A stretch of 34,438 nt of DNA from Treponema sp. (lineage in GTDB: Bacteria; Spirochaetota; Spirochaetia; Treponematales; Breznakiellaceae): the NCBI GenBank assembly GCA_031278815.1, contig JAITJS010000003.1:1-34438 (forward strand). Direction: 5' to 3'. This document shows positions 6,742-14,745 of this stretch, one piece after another. Position 1 is the first letter of the stretch. The number at the start of each line of letters is the position of its first letter. The notes under the pieces are model-generated. The model worked only from the letters and a program-made list of their open reading frames with translations. It was not told the origin of the DNA and searched no databases. Position numbers and translations under genes: made by a program.

Positions 6742-7935
6742 TCATACCGTAGAAAGAAAAAAATATGAAGGGATGGCACCGTTGGTAAGCTCTTTGCACA
6801 GGTCCGCCTTTTTGCCAAAGAACGACTCAAAGCCTGGGTGGTTGGTAATGACTCCCAGCTTCCACCCCGGAAACCTTCGGGAGAGCACATCCATGTGCCG
6901 GTAGATGGCTTCTGCGGTTTCCCGGTCTCCCAGGCGTTTCCCGTAGGGTGGATTAGTAATAATGAAACCTGCGGGGCTTTCAGCAGTACGGTAATGGACC
7001 TTGAGGCGCTCCAGGGGGCATACCGTAAAATCAGGGAGCCAGGGCAGGGATAAGCCGGGCTGTATGCCTCTACCAACAGGGTCTTTCCCCTGGGCCAGGG
7101 TATAGGCCCGCACCCCATTGGATTGAGCGATGGATACGGCCCGGGGATCCTCATCGCTTCCGTAGATACGGATAATTCGGGAAAAATCCACCCGGTCAAG
7201 TAGTTCTTTTCGAACCGCCTGCTCCAGGTCCCGGTTCCCCAGGGCAAGGTCTGAGAGGGCAAAGTCCCTGCCAAGGCCAGGGGCCATATCCCAGGCGTAC
7301 AGAGCAGCTTCTATGGCGATGGTACCGGACCCGCAAAAGGGATCGTACAAGGGGAATTTTCGTCGCCACTGGGCAAGAAGCAGGATGGCCGCTGCAGTGG
7401 TTTCCCTCAAAGGGGCGATACCTCCCTCAGTACGGTAGCCTCGCTTAAAGAGCGGCTCCCCGGAAAGATCCAAAAGCAGGGAAACCTGGTCCTTTTCGAT
7501 GTATACCCGCAGTCTCCCTTGTTTCCCCTCATCAGGAAGGCGGTCGAGCCCACGGTGCTGACAAAGCCGGTCTACAGCAGCCTTGTGTACGATTGCCTGT
7601 ATGCTGGCAACGGCGTGCAGTTGAGAACGGTTTACCCTGACTTTAGCCACCCGCAGCCCCATTCCCTGGGGGATGAGGTCTTCCCAAGGGATGGCTCGGG
7701 CCCCTTCAAAGAGGGAATCAAAATCAAGAGCAGGAAAAGCCCCTGCTTCTAAGAGTATCCTATCCGCAGTTCGCAGGCTCATCAAGGCCAGATATAGACC
7801 CCGCAGATCCGCCTTAAAACGGACCTTACCAAAGGTGGCAGCCAGCACTGGAAGGCCGAGCTTCTTAAGTTCCTGGGAAAGGATCTTTTCCACGCCTACT
7901 GCGCAAAGGCCAAGGGCGTTCATCATCTGGTCCAT
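6742..7935 (-). CDS. THUMP-domain class I RNA methyltransferase (RlmL/Trm14-like)
   Basis: This 397-residue protein probably makes N2-methylguanosine in 23S rRNA. The N-terminal ferredoxin-like/THUMP part covers about residues 10-160. The methyltransferase has a SAM-binding FCGSGT at 200-205 and the catalytic NPPYG at 328-332. Length matches the N-terminal methyltransferase half of E. coli RlmL; the RlmK-like half is absent, as in Gram-positive YpsC-type proteins. The start is set at ATG 7935 because the homologous region begins there; upstream frame (to 8076) has no family character. No Shine-Dalgarno sequence precedes it. Instead an extended -10 (TGTTACACT) ends 6 nt before the ATG, suggesting leaderless translation. 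Confidence 0.9.
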   Translation of the reverse strand: MDQMMNALGLCAVGVEKILSQELKKLGLPVLAATFGKVRFKADLRGLYLALMSLRTADRILLEAGAFPALDFDSLFEGARAIPWEDLIPQGMGLRVAKVRVNRSQLHAVASIQAIVHKAAVDRLCQHRGLDRLPDEGKQGRLRVYIEKDQVSLLLDLSGEPLFKRGYRTEGGIAPLRETTAAAILLLAQWRRKFPLYDPFCGSGTIAIEAALYAWDMAPGLGRDFALSDLALGNRDLEQAVRKELLDRVDFSRIIRIYGSDEDPRAVSIAQSNGVRAYTLAQGKDPVGRGIQPGLSLPWLPDFTVCPLERLKVHYRTAESPAGFIITNPPYGKRLGDRETAEAIYRHMDVLSRRFPGWKLGVITNHPGFESFFGKKADLCKELTNGAIPSYFFLSTV

Positions 7936-7941
7936 AGCGGT

Positions 7942-7950
7942 AGTGTAACA
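7942..7950 (-). promoter_or_regulatory. Extended -10 promoter adjacent to the THUMP methyltransferase start
   Basis: TGTTACACT on the minus strand is a TGn-extended -10 box. Only 6 nt separate it from the ATG at 7935, so transcription would begin at or next to the start codon. No convincing -35 is present. Confidence 0.4.
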
Positions 7951-7959
7951 TATTCGGTA

Positions 7960-7977
7960 AAGCCCGCCAGCGGGCTT
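7960..7977. other. Perfect palindromic hairpin upstream of the THUMP methyltransferase
   Basis: AAGCCCGC and GCGGGCTT form an 8-bp perfect inverted repeat separated by CA. It lies upstream of the extended -10 box in the 287-bp gap between the divergent methyltransferase genes. It has no long U-run on either strand, so its role as terminator or operator is undecided. Apart from a CTGAAGGG/CCCTTCAG repeat near 8117-8150, nothing else is evident in this gap. Confidence 0.4.
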
Positions 7978-8188
7978 AATACCCCTATAGAGCAGATAAG
8001 GTAAGGAGGGTGCAATCTTTATACTCCTTAATGATATTGGGTAAGCGCTACGTTTTGCGTCTATCCATAGGCGCATTTGGACTATACCGGAAAAGTGGTC
8101 TCATGCCAATACGCTGAAGGGAACTCATGTTATAGGCGGTAACCCCTTCAGTAATGTACAGGATACAGGCAGGGGATGCAAGAAGGTA

Positions 8189-8216
8189 TTGTGAGAAACA
8201 AACAGGCAGGTATACT
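8189..8216 (+). promoter_or_regulatory. Promoter of the TrmH-family gene, predicting a leaderless mRNA
   Basis: TTGTGA (8189-8194), 16 nt, then TATACT (8211-8216). The ATG at 8223 comes 6 nt after the -10 box, which is where transcription would start. Confidence 0.55.
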
Positions 8217-8222
8217 ATACCT

Positions 8223-9023
8223 ATGCGTAATAAACTTACCAAAGAATTAGCAGTCTGCGGTTTTAACGCCGTATCAGCCCTGGGGGAAGTACACCCGGAA
8301 ACCATCAACCGGCTTTTTCTCCGGGAGGATCGGCTTTTGGTATTTGCCCCGATATGTAAACGACTGGCCCAACGGAAACGACCCTATAAGATATGTGATA
8401 ATGAGGAACTGGAACGGATCTGCAAGAGTACGCATCACCAGGGGGTAGTGGCTATGATCGAAGCCCCCCAGATACCTGCGGCTACCCGGGAGGACTTAGA
8501 TTACTGGGCTAGGGAAGGTAAAACCGGCCTGATCCTCCATGCCCTGGGGAATGATCATAATCTGGGGGCCATAGTCCGGTCTGCGGCCTTTTTTGAGGCC
8601 CATTTTATCGTACTTTCCGGAACCTCCCCGGAGGCCCTGGTGAGCACCAGCACCTACCGGGTTGCCGAAGGAGGGATGGAACAGGTGATATTCAGGCACG
8701 TGCAGGATACCCTGGGGTTTCTCAAGGCTGCCTCCAAGTCCATCATCACCATAGGGACAGATCTCAGAGCCCGGCAGCGGATCCAGGATCTGCATACCAT
8801 CATCCAGGACCGAATACCGGCGCTCAATGCCTCCGGAGCAAAGCTCAGAGGAGCCCTACGGCCTGGCATAGCCCTGGTGGTGGGTAATGAAGAAACCGGT
8901 CTCCCCCCGGAGGTGAAAGACCTCTGTTCGGTTTTGGTCCGTATTCCAGGAACTGGAGTCTTGGAGAGTCTTAATGTGGCCCAGGCAACGACCCTGTTCC
9001 TCTATGCTCTGTATCAGGGGTAA
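8223..9023 (+). CDS. TrmH-family (SpoU class) RNA 2'-O-methyltransferase
   Basis: This 266-residue protein methylates a ribose in tRNA or rRNA. SPOUT/TrmH motifs are clear: NDHNLGAIVRSAAFF (motif 1, with the Asn and Arg used in catalysis), LVVGNEETGLP (motif 2) and IPGTGVLESLNVAQA (motif 3, knot SAM site). An N-terminal substrate-binding region of about 100 residues precedes the SPOUT domain. The start is placed at ATG 8223; the longer frame from 8154 has no family character and would run through the promoter. No ribosome-binding site is present and the -10 box ends 6 nt upstream, so a leaderless transcript is likely. Exact target is unknown. Confidence 0.92.
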   Translation: MRNKLTKELAVCGFNAVSALGEVHPETINRLFLREDRLLVFAPICKRLAQRKRPYKICDNEELERICKSTHHQGVVAMIEAPQIPAATREDLDYWAREGKTGLILHALGNDHNLGAIVRSAAFFEAHFIVLSGTSPEALVSTSTYRVAEGGMEQVIFRHVQDTLGFLKAASKSIITIGTDLRARQRIQDLHTIIQDRIPALNASGAKLRGALRPGIALVVGNEETGLPPEVKDLCSVLVRIPGTGVLESLNVAQATTLFLYALYQG

Positions 9024-9099
9024 ATGTTTGGAAGGGTCGGTAATGGGGATCGGGACAAGCGAACCCATATAGTGATCATAAGGATCTGAAATTTAGTCA

Positions 9100-9127
9100 T
9101 TGATTTATCATTCCCTGCCGATAGAAT
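9100..9127 (+). promoter_or_regulatory. Promoter directly before rlpA
   Basis: TTGATT (9100-9105), 16 nt, then TAGAAT (9122-9127). The rlpA ATG at 9132 is only 4 nt further, so the transcript has essentially no leader. Confidence 0.5.
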
Positions 9128-9131
9128 AATT

Positions 9132-9911
9132 ATGAAACGAATTATTGCAATAATGATAACTGGTTTAGGGTGTGCTCTCGTCTGTATAGCCCAGACGCAA
9201 CCCGCAAACAACGGGTACCGGCAAGAAGGGATTGCATCATATTATGGAGATGAATACGATGGTCTGAATACGGCATCGGGAGAAAAGTATGATGCTACGA
9301 AATTCACCGCCGCCCATCCGACCTTACCCTTTGGTACTATCCTTACCGTTACCAATACCCAGAATAATAAGCAGGTGATTGTACGGGTTAATGACCGGGG
9401 GCCTTCTAAGCCGGTCCGGATCATTGATGTTTCTAAAGCAGCAGCGGAACAGTTAGACATGCTGATCACCGGAACTGCTCCGGTGATAATAGAAGAGAAG
9501 GTTTCTTCTGCCACGGTGGCATCTTCGTCTTCTTCCCCAAGCCCTGGAATAACTCTGAATCAAACAACCATACCGCCGCCTCAAAATACCAGTACGCCGA
9601 GTGAGAACCTAGTTCCAGCTTATGTACCGACCCGGTCAGGCTCTTCTATCGCAGCGGAGATTAAACCCAGTATACCCCCTGCAGGAACCGGTAAGCGGTA
9701 CCGTATTCAAGTTGGGGCCTATAAGATCGTCAGGAATGCGATGGATGTGTTTGATAAATTGAAAAATACCGGCCTCAATCCTGCCTATGAAAGAAATGGT
9801 GATTACTACCGGGTAGTACTTGCGGGGATCAATGCAGATGACGTACAACTGGTAGCGGAAAAACTTGGTACCGCCGGTTTCCGCGAAGCTTTGATTCGGG
9901 AAGAGCCCTAG
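9132..9911 (+). CDS. rlpA: RlpA-like septal ring lytic transglycosylase with SPOR domain
   Basis: This 259-residue exported protein has an N-terminal signal peptide (about 1-20, cleavage near IAQ). A double-psi beta-barrel follows at about 30-120: GIASYYGDEYDGLNTASGE with conserved Tyr/Glu, AAHPTLPFGT, and VNDRGP with the catalytic-type Asp. A Ser/Pro-rich linker spans about 125-185. The C-terminal SPOR domain (about 190-258, RYRIQVGAYKIVRNAMD) binds denuded peptidoglycan at division sites. RlpA proteins act on peptidoglycan glycan strands in the periplasm; no lipobox cysteine is seen, so it is probably soluble. No Shine-Dalgarno sequence precedes the ATG. It is probably monocistronic. Confidence 0.93.
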   Translation: MKRIIAIMITGLGCALVCIAQTQPANNGYRQEGIASYYGDEYDGLNTASGEKYDATKFTAAHPTLPFGTILTVTNTQNNKQVIVRVNDRGPSKPVRIIDVSKAAAEQLDMLITGTAPVIIEEKVSSATVASSSSSPSPGITLNQTTIPPPQNTSTPSENLVPAYVPTRSGSSIAAEIKPSIPPAGTGKRYRIQVGAYKIVRNAMDVFDKLKNTGLNPAYERNGDYYRVVLAGINADDVQLVAEKLGTAGFREALIREEP

Positions 9912-9924
9912 GTAACCAATGAAT

Positions 9925-9964
9925 AAAAACACCTACTTCCGGGGCTATGAGAGAGTCCCGGAAG
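9925..9964 (-). terminator. Rho-independent terminator of the small zinc-ribbon gene
   Basis: CTTCCGGG and CCCGGAAG (9936-9943, 9957-9964) form an 8-bp GC-rich stem with a 13-nt loop. In minus-strand RNA it is followed within six bases by five U (9929-9925). It sits between the convergent ends of rlpA and the gene at 10067-10219, and may also slow transcription from rlpA. Confidence 0.55.
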
Positions 9965-10066
9965 GTTTATCTCGATAATAAGAACCTGAGTTATCTGGCA
10001 TTAAGCCTTCGTAAACTATGGGCATCAAGGAAAAGGAAAGCCTTGTGGATACTTATCAATAGCTTA

Positions 10067-10219
10067 TTACTCCTCTTTCCTCTCTTTACATTCTTTACAA
10101 TCTTTAGCAATCCAATTTGCTACACAATCATCGCACAAAGAACATTGCTTACAATCTCCATATTTAACGTTTTCTTCTAAAATAATTTTCCCACAATTCT
10201 CGCAGGCTACTTTAGCCAT
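10067..10219 (-). CDS. Small eight-cysteine zinc-ribbon-like protein (50 aa)
   Basis: The minus strand encodes a 50-residue protein with eight cysteines, at 6, 9, 23, 26, 29, 32, 41 and 44. They form CENC, CKQC, CSLCDDC and CKEC, enough for two zinc knuckles. Charged residues dominate the rest and no signal peptide or membrane segment is present. Start choice is firm: GGAGGAG lies 6 nt before the ATG. A terminator-like stem follows the stop codon by about 100 nt. The coding region is AT-rich compared with its neighbours, which may reflect transfer or only its Lys/Glu content. Specific function is unknown; a nucleic-acid or metal-binding adaptor role is possible. Confidence 0.75.
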   Translation of the reverse strand: MAKVACENCGKIILEENVKYGDCKQCSLCDDCVANWIAKDCKECKERKEE

Positions 10220-10379
10220 GGTATACTCCTCCCGCCTTATATATAAGTGAGGCTATTTCAAAAGGGCAAATTTGAAACAACATCAGATTATATATGATTA
10301 TATTGTATAGAATACCAGATTTCTAGACTGCGCGTCAAGGGACCGCATTGCCTAATAATTTTTCTAGCCGAAAGGGGGA

Positions 10380-10549
10380 GTATACCTGCCTTTCCGCCTC
10401 ATAAGCTCCGCCTTGCATCCCGGCGTAATAGCCGTTGATTTTAAAAGCCACCCGCACGGCGTCTTTTCGGAGACCTTCCGACACCGCTCGTCCTCATGGA
10501 GGACCGTGGCTCAACCACCTGAGCCTTTAGTTAGGGCCGTCTTGGCCCT
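10380..10549. other. Hairpin-rich region after the MATE gene
   Basis: Several short perfect stems follow in close order: AGGGCC/GGCCCT (10533-10549, spanning the end of the MATE coding region), GGCTCA/TGAGCC (10508-10525) and GTCCTC/GAGGAC with a 3-nt loop (10490-10504). Weaker ones (CGGA/TCCG, CGGC/GCCG) lie nearer 10430-10480. None has a long U-run. Together they could block 3' exonucleases or end transcription of the exporter gene. The remaining 10220-10380 stretch is AT-rich and probably holds the promoter of the small cysteine-rich gene. Confidence 0.4.
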
Positions 10550-11915
10550 TCTCTACCCTATGGTGGTGGATCATCGCAGTATGCTTCCATCTGCCGGAAA
10601 GCAAGAAGCCGATGACCAAAAGGAATGAACCTCCCACCGCAACAGGGTAGCCCAGACCCACCCCGAAAACACCCCAGTCCAGCACTACCCCGAAGATATA
10701 ACAGACCGGTACCCGCAGGCCCACCGAGGAGACGATACCGGTTATCAAGGTAAACAGGGTGTGTCCCCCGCCGATTAAAAACCCGTTTATACAGAAGAAA
10801 AAGGGGATAATCAAGAATTCGGCACTAAAGGCCCGGAGGAAGCTCACCCCCATCTGGATCATCTCCGGGTCATCACCGAAGATCATCATGATTTGGGAGG
10901 GGAAGAGCCGGACCAGGATGAAGATGATTACCGTTACACCTGCGGAAATGACAATGCCGATCCGGCAGGCCTGTATCGCCCGATCCATCCGGTTTGCCCC
11001 GATATTCTGAGCGCTCATGGCGGAGATGGAGGCGCTCATGGCCTGGGTGGGCATGATGCCGAAGCTGTTGAACTTGGACACCGCCCCTACCGCGGCAGAA
11101 GCGCTTACTCCACCGACTATATTTACGATACCGGTGATAAACAGGAAGGAAAGGCTGGTTACCCCGTTTTGTATACAGGTAGGCAGCCCGATCTTGAAGA
11201 TTAGGACGAGTTGATCCTTATCAATGGTAAAGGACGAGGGCTTAAAGTCGAACTGAAATTCGTTGCGCACCATATAGATGATACAGAGGAACATACTCAG
11301 GGCCTGGGAAATGATCGTAGCCAGAGCCGCACCAAAGGCACTCCACTTGAAAATCGCCACAAAGAGCAGGTCCAGGATCACGTTGGTGATACAGGCGATA
11401 AGCACGAAGTAGAAGGGATGCTTGGAATCCCCCATCCCCCGGAGGATCGCACTGAAGGCATTATACCCGAAGATACAGGTGAGGCCCGCCACGGTAATGG
11501 TGAGGTAGCGCTCGGACTCCTCATAGGATTCCGCGGGGGTCTTAATGAGCTGCAGGATTGGCCCCTTGAGGAGTAACATCACCACGGTCAAGCCCAGGGC
11601 CATAATGAGCAGGAGGGTGATAAGGGTCGCGGTAACGCTTCGGAGCCCCTCCCGGTTACCGGCTCCCACATACTGCCCAATGAGTACCGTGGCCCCCATG
11701 CAAAGGCCGATGACCAAAAAGGTGAGGATCATCGTTACCTGTCCCCCGATATTAACCCCGGACATACCAGCGGTACCGCTAAAATTCCCCACAATAAGCA
11801 TATCCGCCACATTGTAAAAGGATTGGACCAGATTAGTCGCCAGAAAAGGAAGGGCAAAGCGGACTAGTTTTGTCAAAACCTTGCCCTCATAAAGATTGTT
11901 TCCAATTTGAGCCAA
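10527..11915 (-). CDS. MATE family efflux transporter
   Basis: This 462-residue integral membrane protein has about 12 hydrophobic segments in two homologous halves, the layout of multidrug and toxin extrusion (MATE) antiporters. Family features include VRFALPFLATNLVQSFYNVADMLIVG near the N-terminus, MGATVLIGQYVGAGN, and LRGMGDSKHPFY at about 155-170. Such proteins export organic cations using Na+ or H+ gradients. The start is a TTG at 11915 with GGGAGG 8 nt upstream; no better ATG exists. The substrate cannot be told from sequence. The gene stands alone, downstream of the YdcF gene in the same direction after about 90 bp containing a stem-loop. Confidence 0.93.
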   Translation of the reverse strand: MAQIGNNLYEGKVLTKLVRFALPFLATNLVQSFYNVADMLIVGNFSGTAGMSGVNIGGQVTMILTFLVIGLCMGATVLIGQYVGAGNREGLRSVTATLITLLLIMALGLTVVMLLLKGPILQLIKTPAESYEESERYLTITVAGLTCIFGYNAFSAILRGMGDSKHPFYFVLIACITNVILDLLFVAIFKWSAFGAALATIISQALSMFLCIIYMVRNEFQFDFKPSSFTIDKDQLVLIFKIGLPTCIQNGVTSLSFLFITGIVNIVGGVSASAAVGAVSKFNSFGIMPTQAMSASISAMSAQNIGANRMDRAIQACRIGIVISAGVTVIIFILVRLFPSQIMMIFGDDPEMIQMGVSFLRAFSAEFLIIPFFFCINGFLIGGGHTLFTLITGIVSSVGLRVPVCYIFGVVLDWGVFGVGLGYPVAVGGSFLLVIGFLLSGRWKHTAMIHHHRVEKGQDGPN

Positions 11916-11978
11916 TATCGTTACCTCCCTTCTATAAAAACTACTTTCGATTCGGAAGTGGGCATATCACCAGTAACC

Positions 11979-11994
11979 AACCACCGAAGTGGTT
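11979..11994 (-). other. UUCG-tetraloop hairpin between ydcF-like and MATE genes
   Basis: AACCAC and GTGGTT flank a four-base loop. On the minus-strand RNA the loop is UUCG, an especially stable tetraloop. No U-run follows. It lies between the end of the YdcF-like gene and the MATE start and may protect the 3' end of the upstream mRNA. Confidence 0.4.
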
Positions 11995-12006
11995 CATACC
12001 GGGAGA

Positions 12007-12780
12007 TTACCTTGAATATACCAAGCGGTAGTATACTAATCCTAGATATTCATGTAAAGCTATCCAGGTTCCGAAAAACGCATCCATAGAGGGTAGAAAA
12101 CTGAACAGATCGTAAGACTTGTTCCGGTTACTATAGTAATCCGTGGGTGCAGGAATAACCATGATACCGTTTTTCTCAAAACAAAACACGCTCCTGGGCA
12201 TGTGATACGCGGAAGTAACCAGTATAACCTTTTGGTATCCGAAACGTTCAGCCACATTCCGGGCATTTTGCCAGGTGTTCCGGCTCTCGGTTTCGGTGAG
12301 GATCCGTTTCGGCTCTAAACCCAGGAGGCTCAGAATCCCGGCAGCCACCGCAGCCTCTGCTTCCTGTCCGTAGTCAAATACTTTGCCCCCGGTCAGCACA
12401 TACGCTCCGGTAAAACGGTTCTTAAGGTTAAATCCATAGACCAGCCTTTTTAAGGCAGATGCTGAAAGGCTATCACGGTACTCTCCTGCTTCAGGGGAAC
12501 CCTGAATCGTTCCTCCCCCCAAGATTACCAGGGCCTCTGCCGCACCGTCCCTTGGAAGATCGGTTTCCACCGGCAGCGGTGGGTACCGATCTTCCAAGGG
12601 GTGGAGGATCAGATCCTGGATAGGCTCGATAGCAAGCAAGTAGCAAAGCACCCCCATCCCTCTGAGGATCCATCGGATGCTACCCCGGCACCGCGGGATA
12701 AACCCTAGGATAAGCATTCCCAGGATGATACATCCCGGCGGCAAGATGAGGGCCGTAAGGATTTTTACAAAAAACACCAT
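12007..12780 (-). CDS. YdcF/ElyC/SanA family (DUF218) membrane protein
   Basis: This 257-residue protein has two N-terminal hydrophobic segments, then a DUF218 domain from about residue 80. Motifs include ALVILGGG, SASALKR, VLTGG, ESRNTWQNA and VILVTSAYHMPRS, all typical of the family. Members are linked to cell-envelope precursor metabolism, but the reaction is not established. The start is set at ATG 12780, with GGTGG upstream and 4 nt after the stop of the chorismate mutase gene; a longer frame would overlap that gene heavily. It is the last gene of a three-gene operon (membrane protein, aroH, ydcF-like). Confidence 0.85.
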   Translation of the reverse strand: MVFFVKILTALILPPGCIILGMLILGFIPRCRGSIRWILRGMGVLCYLLAIEPIQDLILHPLEDRYPPLPVETDLPRDGAAEALVILGGGTIQGSPEAGEYRDSLSASALKRLVYGFNLKNRFTGAYVLTGGKVFDYGQEAEAAVAAGILSLLGLEPKRILTETESRNTWQNARNVAERFGYQKVILVTSAYHMPRSVFCFEKNGIMVIPAPTDYYSNRNKSYDLFSFLPSMDAFFGTWIALHEYLGLVYYRLVYSR

Positions 12781-12784
12781 AGGT

Positions 12785-13198
12785 TTATTCCACCGGGGAG
12801 CATGCCCTATCCGGTCGCAATGCCTGTGCACCATGCTGGTATACATGATAGGGCGCTGCCCCTTCAGGCAGATACGCATGGATGAGGACCCGGATGACCC
12901 CGGGCATACTGCCCTGGACCGCTACCTCCTGGACCGCAAAGAGGGCCACATCCAGGGCGCGGCCTCCGTGCCGCAGGGCTGCCGCAGGATTCTCGGCGTT
13001 GAGGTCTTGGGTAACCGAAAAGATGAGGGATACCAGATCCTGTTCCTGCAGATGGTTCCGCTGCAACAGAGCATCATACAAGGCGCTCACCTGCACCTGC
13101 ATATCTGCTGCTTCGTTACCGCAACAGGTAGCTCCCCGCAATGCGGCAAGCCATTTTGCAGGTTTTCGTTTTAGGGCTTTTCGTTTTATGAATTTCAT
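12785..13198 (-). CDS. aroH: Chorismate mutase, AroH class
   Basis: This 137-residue protein matches monofunctional AroH-type chorismate mutase, which converts chorismate to prephenate for Phe/Tyr synthesis. Conserved positions equivalent to B. subtilis AroH are visible: Arg21 in LRGATC, Glu91 in VQEVAVQG, Arg103 in VIRVLI and Tyr120 in HVYQ, with the C-terminal LRPD. A basic N-terminal extension of about 17 residues (KFIKRKALKRKPAKW) precedes the catalytic fold. The start at 13198 is supported by AAGGA 5 nt upstream and an ATGA overlap with the preceding gene; the longer frame from 13270 would run inside that gene. Confidence 0.88.
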   Translation of the reverse strand: MKFIKRKALKRKPAKWLAALRGATCCGNEAADMQVQVSALYDALLQRNHLQEQDLVSLIFSVTQDLNAENPAAALRHGGRALDVALFAVQEVAVQGSMPGVIRVLIHAYLPEGAAPYHVYQHGAQALRPDRACSPVE

Positions 13199-13545
13199 AG
13201 GTTTCCTTCTGTAAGAACTAGGACGAATGACGCCAAGGCCGCTATGATAATACCAAAGACCCCTAAGCAAAGGTAGCCCCCAATCCCACGGAGATACCGG
13301 TATTTTTTATGGAACATGAGCCATAGATCCAAACCAATCCCATACATAGAACCAACCCCTATAAAAAGCCCTACCATAACCGTTATATGCAGGAGCATGA
13401 ACTGGGTTTGCTCCTTAAATCCCTGATTTGTTCCAATACCGTACAGAAAAAGGCTCAAAAGACAGATCCCAAAGAAAAATAGCATCGTCCGTTTGACCAA
13501 CATGAGGATGATCGGTTTCTTTTCAGGCGGGGTAATGGTCTGCAT
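13195..13545 (-). CDS. Small membrane protein, three predicted helices
   Basis: This 116-residue protein has hydrophobic stretches at about 14-38, 50-70 and 88-112, separated by short charged loops. It has no recognised domain. GAGG lies 10 nt before the ATG, and the stop codon overlaps the aroH start as ATGA, so translation of the two is coupled. It heads the operon with aroH and the YdcF-like gene. The 223-bp gap upstream (13546-13768), shared with a divergent gene, shows no clear promoter or repeat. Confidence 0.75.
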   Translation of the reverse strand: MQTITPPEKKPIILMLVKRTMLFFFGICLLSLFLYGIGTNQGFKEQTQFMLLHITVMVGLFIGVGSMYGIGLDLWLMFHKKYRYLRGIGGYLCLGVFGIIIAALASFVLVLTEGNL

Positions 13546-13768
13546 GGTAACGTTTCCTCACGAGCTACCCCTATCAGAAACAAAAAGCCAGGCTTGTTGC
13601 TAATACCCCGCGCTTCGTTTATGATAGCAATAGTAATATTAAGAGAAGTATACTCACGAAAGTATCCTAAATCAATAAAACTCTAAAGCAGGGACCCCTT
13701 ATTTAAAGAAGAACCCTGCATACTATCAAAAAATACGGTTACATAACCAGTATGATAAGGAAAGGATT

Positions 13769-14575
13769 ATGCGGAAATTTATGGCGGCATGTATCATACT
13801 CAGCATCATAGGCGGCATGGCCTTGTTCTTCGGTTGGGTGCAACTCATGGTTCCTCCCGGTTCCTATGGAGTGTTGCGTTCTAAAACCCACGGCCTGGAC
13901 CCTGGGATCATCCGGGCAGGAGCATTCCGCTGGGTGTGGTATACGCTGATTCCCACCAATGCGGAAATACAGGTCTTTACCCTAGACCGGGTAAGCCGGT
14001 CCTCGCGCATCCAGGACCGCCTCCCTTCAGGGAAGGAGTATGCCTCCTTCGCCGGCTTTACCTTTGATTTTGCCTATACCCTATGGATTACCCTTTCCTT
14101 TACGATTAAACCGGATTTCCTGGTTACCCTTACGGATACCCGGCATATCCTGGATCAAGCGGGTTTAGACGCCTTTGAAGCGGATCTGGCTGCGGAGATC
14201 GAGACCTTCACCATACAGCGGCTGCGGATTTATACCACGGATCTGGCAAAACTCGAGGAACTGCTCGGCTCCGGTTCAATAGAGGCTCTGGAAGAGGATA
14301 TAGAGCGTGCCTTTCCTGATATTGAAAACCTCACGTGTTCCATCATGACCCGGGATTTCCCTGACCTCAATCTCTACCAGCAGTTTAGGACGCTCTATAC
14401 CGGGTACCTGGCCAAGCAGCAGGAATATATCCATTCTGAACCGTCCCTGCAACCAAAGACCCGTATGCTTACCCAGATCCGCTTTGATGATCTTACCCGA
14501 TATGGGGAGTTATTGACCAAATATCCCATACTGCTGCAGTACCTTGAACTGGAACAGCGTAGTCAAGCAAAATAA
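13769..14575 (+). CDS. SPFH/band 7-like membrane-anchored protein
   Basis: This 268-residue protein has one N-terminal transmembrane or signal-anchor segment (about 5-25). A segment resembling the start of SPFH/band 7 domains follows: VPPGSYGVLRSKTHGLDPGIIRAGAFRWVWYTLIPTN-type sequence at about 27-65. The remainder is mixed alpha/beta with a helical C-terminus rich in Gln and Glu. AAAGGA precedes the ATG. Band 7 proteins scaffold membrane microdomains or protease partners, but no partner is adjacent. The domain call rests on the N-terminal third, so a treponeme-specific protein with limited SPFH similarity is possible. Confidence 0.65.
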   Translation: MRKFMAACIILSIIGGMALFFGWVQLMVPPGSYGVLRSKTHGLDPGIIRAGAFRWVWYTLIPTNAEIQVFTLDRVSRSSRIQDRLPSGKEYASFAGFTFDFAYTLWITLSFTIKPDFLVTLTDTRHILDQAGLDAFEADLAAEIETFTIQRLRIYTTDLAKLEELLGSGSIEALEEDIERAFPDIENLTCSIMTRDFPDLNLYQQFRTLYTGYLAKQQEYIHSEPSLQPKTRMLTQIRFDDLTRYGELLTKYPILLQYLELEQRSQAK

Positions 14576-14582
14576 GCACCGA

Positions 14583-14611
14583 TTGAACAGCGCTACCGTA
14601 TTCGGTATAGT
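14583..14611 (+). promoter_or_regulatory. Promoter of the outer-membrane barrel gene
   Basis: TTGAAC (14583-14588), 17 nt, then TATAGT (14606-14611). A leader of about 128 nt follows and contains a short CTGAG/CTCAG hairpin. Confidence 0.55.
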
Positions 14612-14745
14612 AACAAAATACCCGGGTGGTTTGTTTATTGACCGAGACCTGAGGGTGCTCAGGATGCAACCGAGTTTTGAGCCTTGCCCTTAGAGAACAT
14701 GGCCTCACCATGAACCCAATCTTTCGGTAATAGGGAGTTATTATA

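Noticed and set aside
9947-10180. A 77-codon plus-strand frame with a hydrophobic middle.
   Set aside because: It is opposite the eight-cysteine gene, which has a strong ribosome site and patterned cysteines. The plus frame has neither.
10413-10628. A 71-codon plus-strand frame over the end of the MATE gene.
   Set aside because: It starts at a non-ATG codon without a ribosome site and runs into antisense of the MATE gene; the region is better explained by hairpins.
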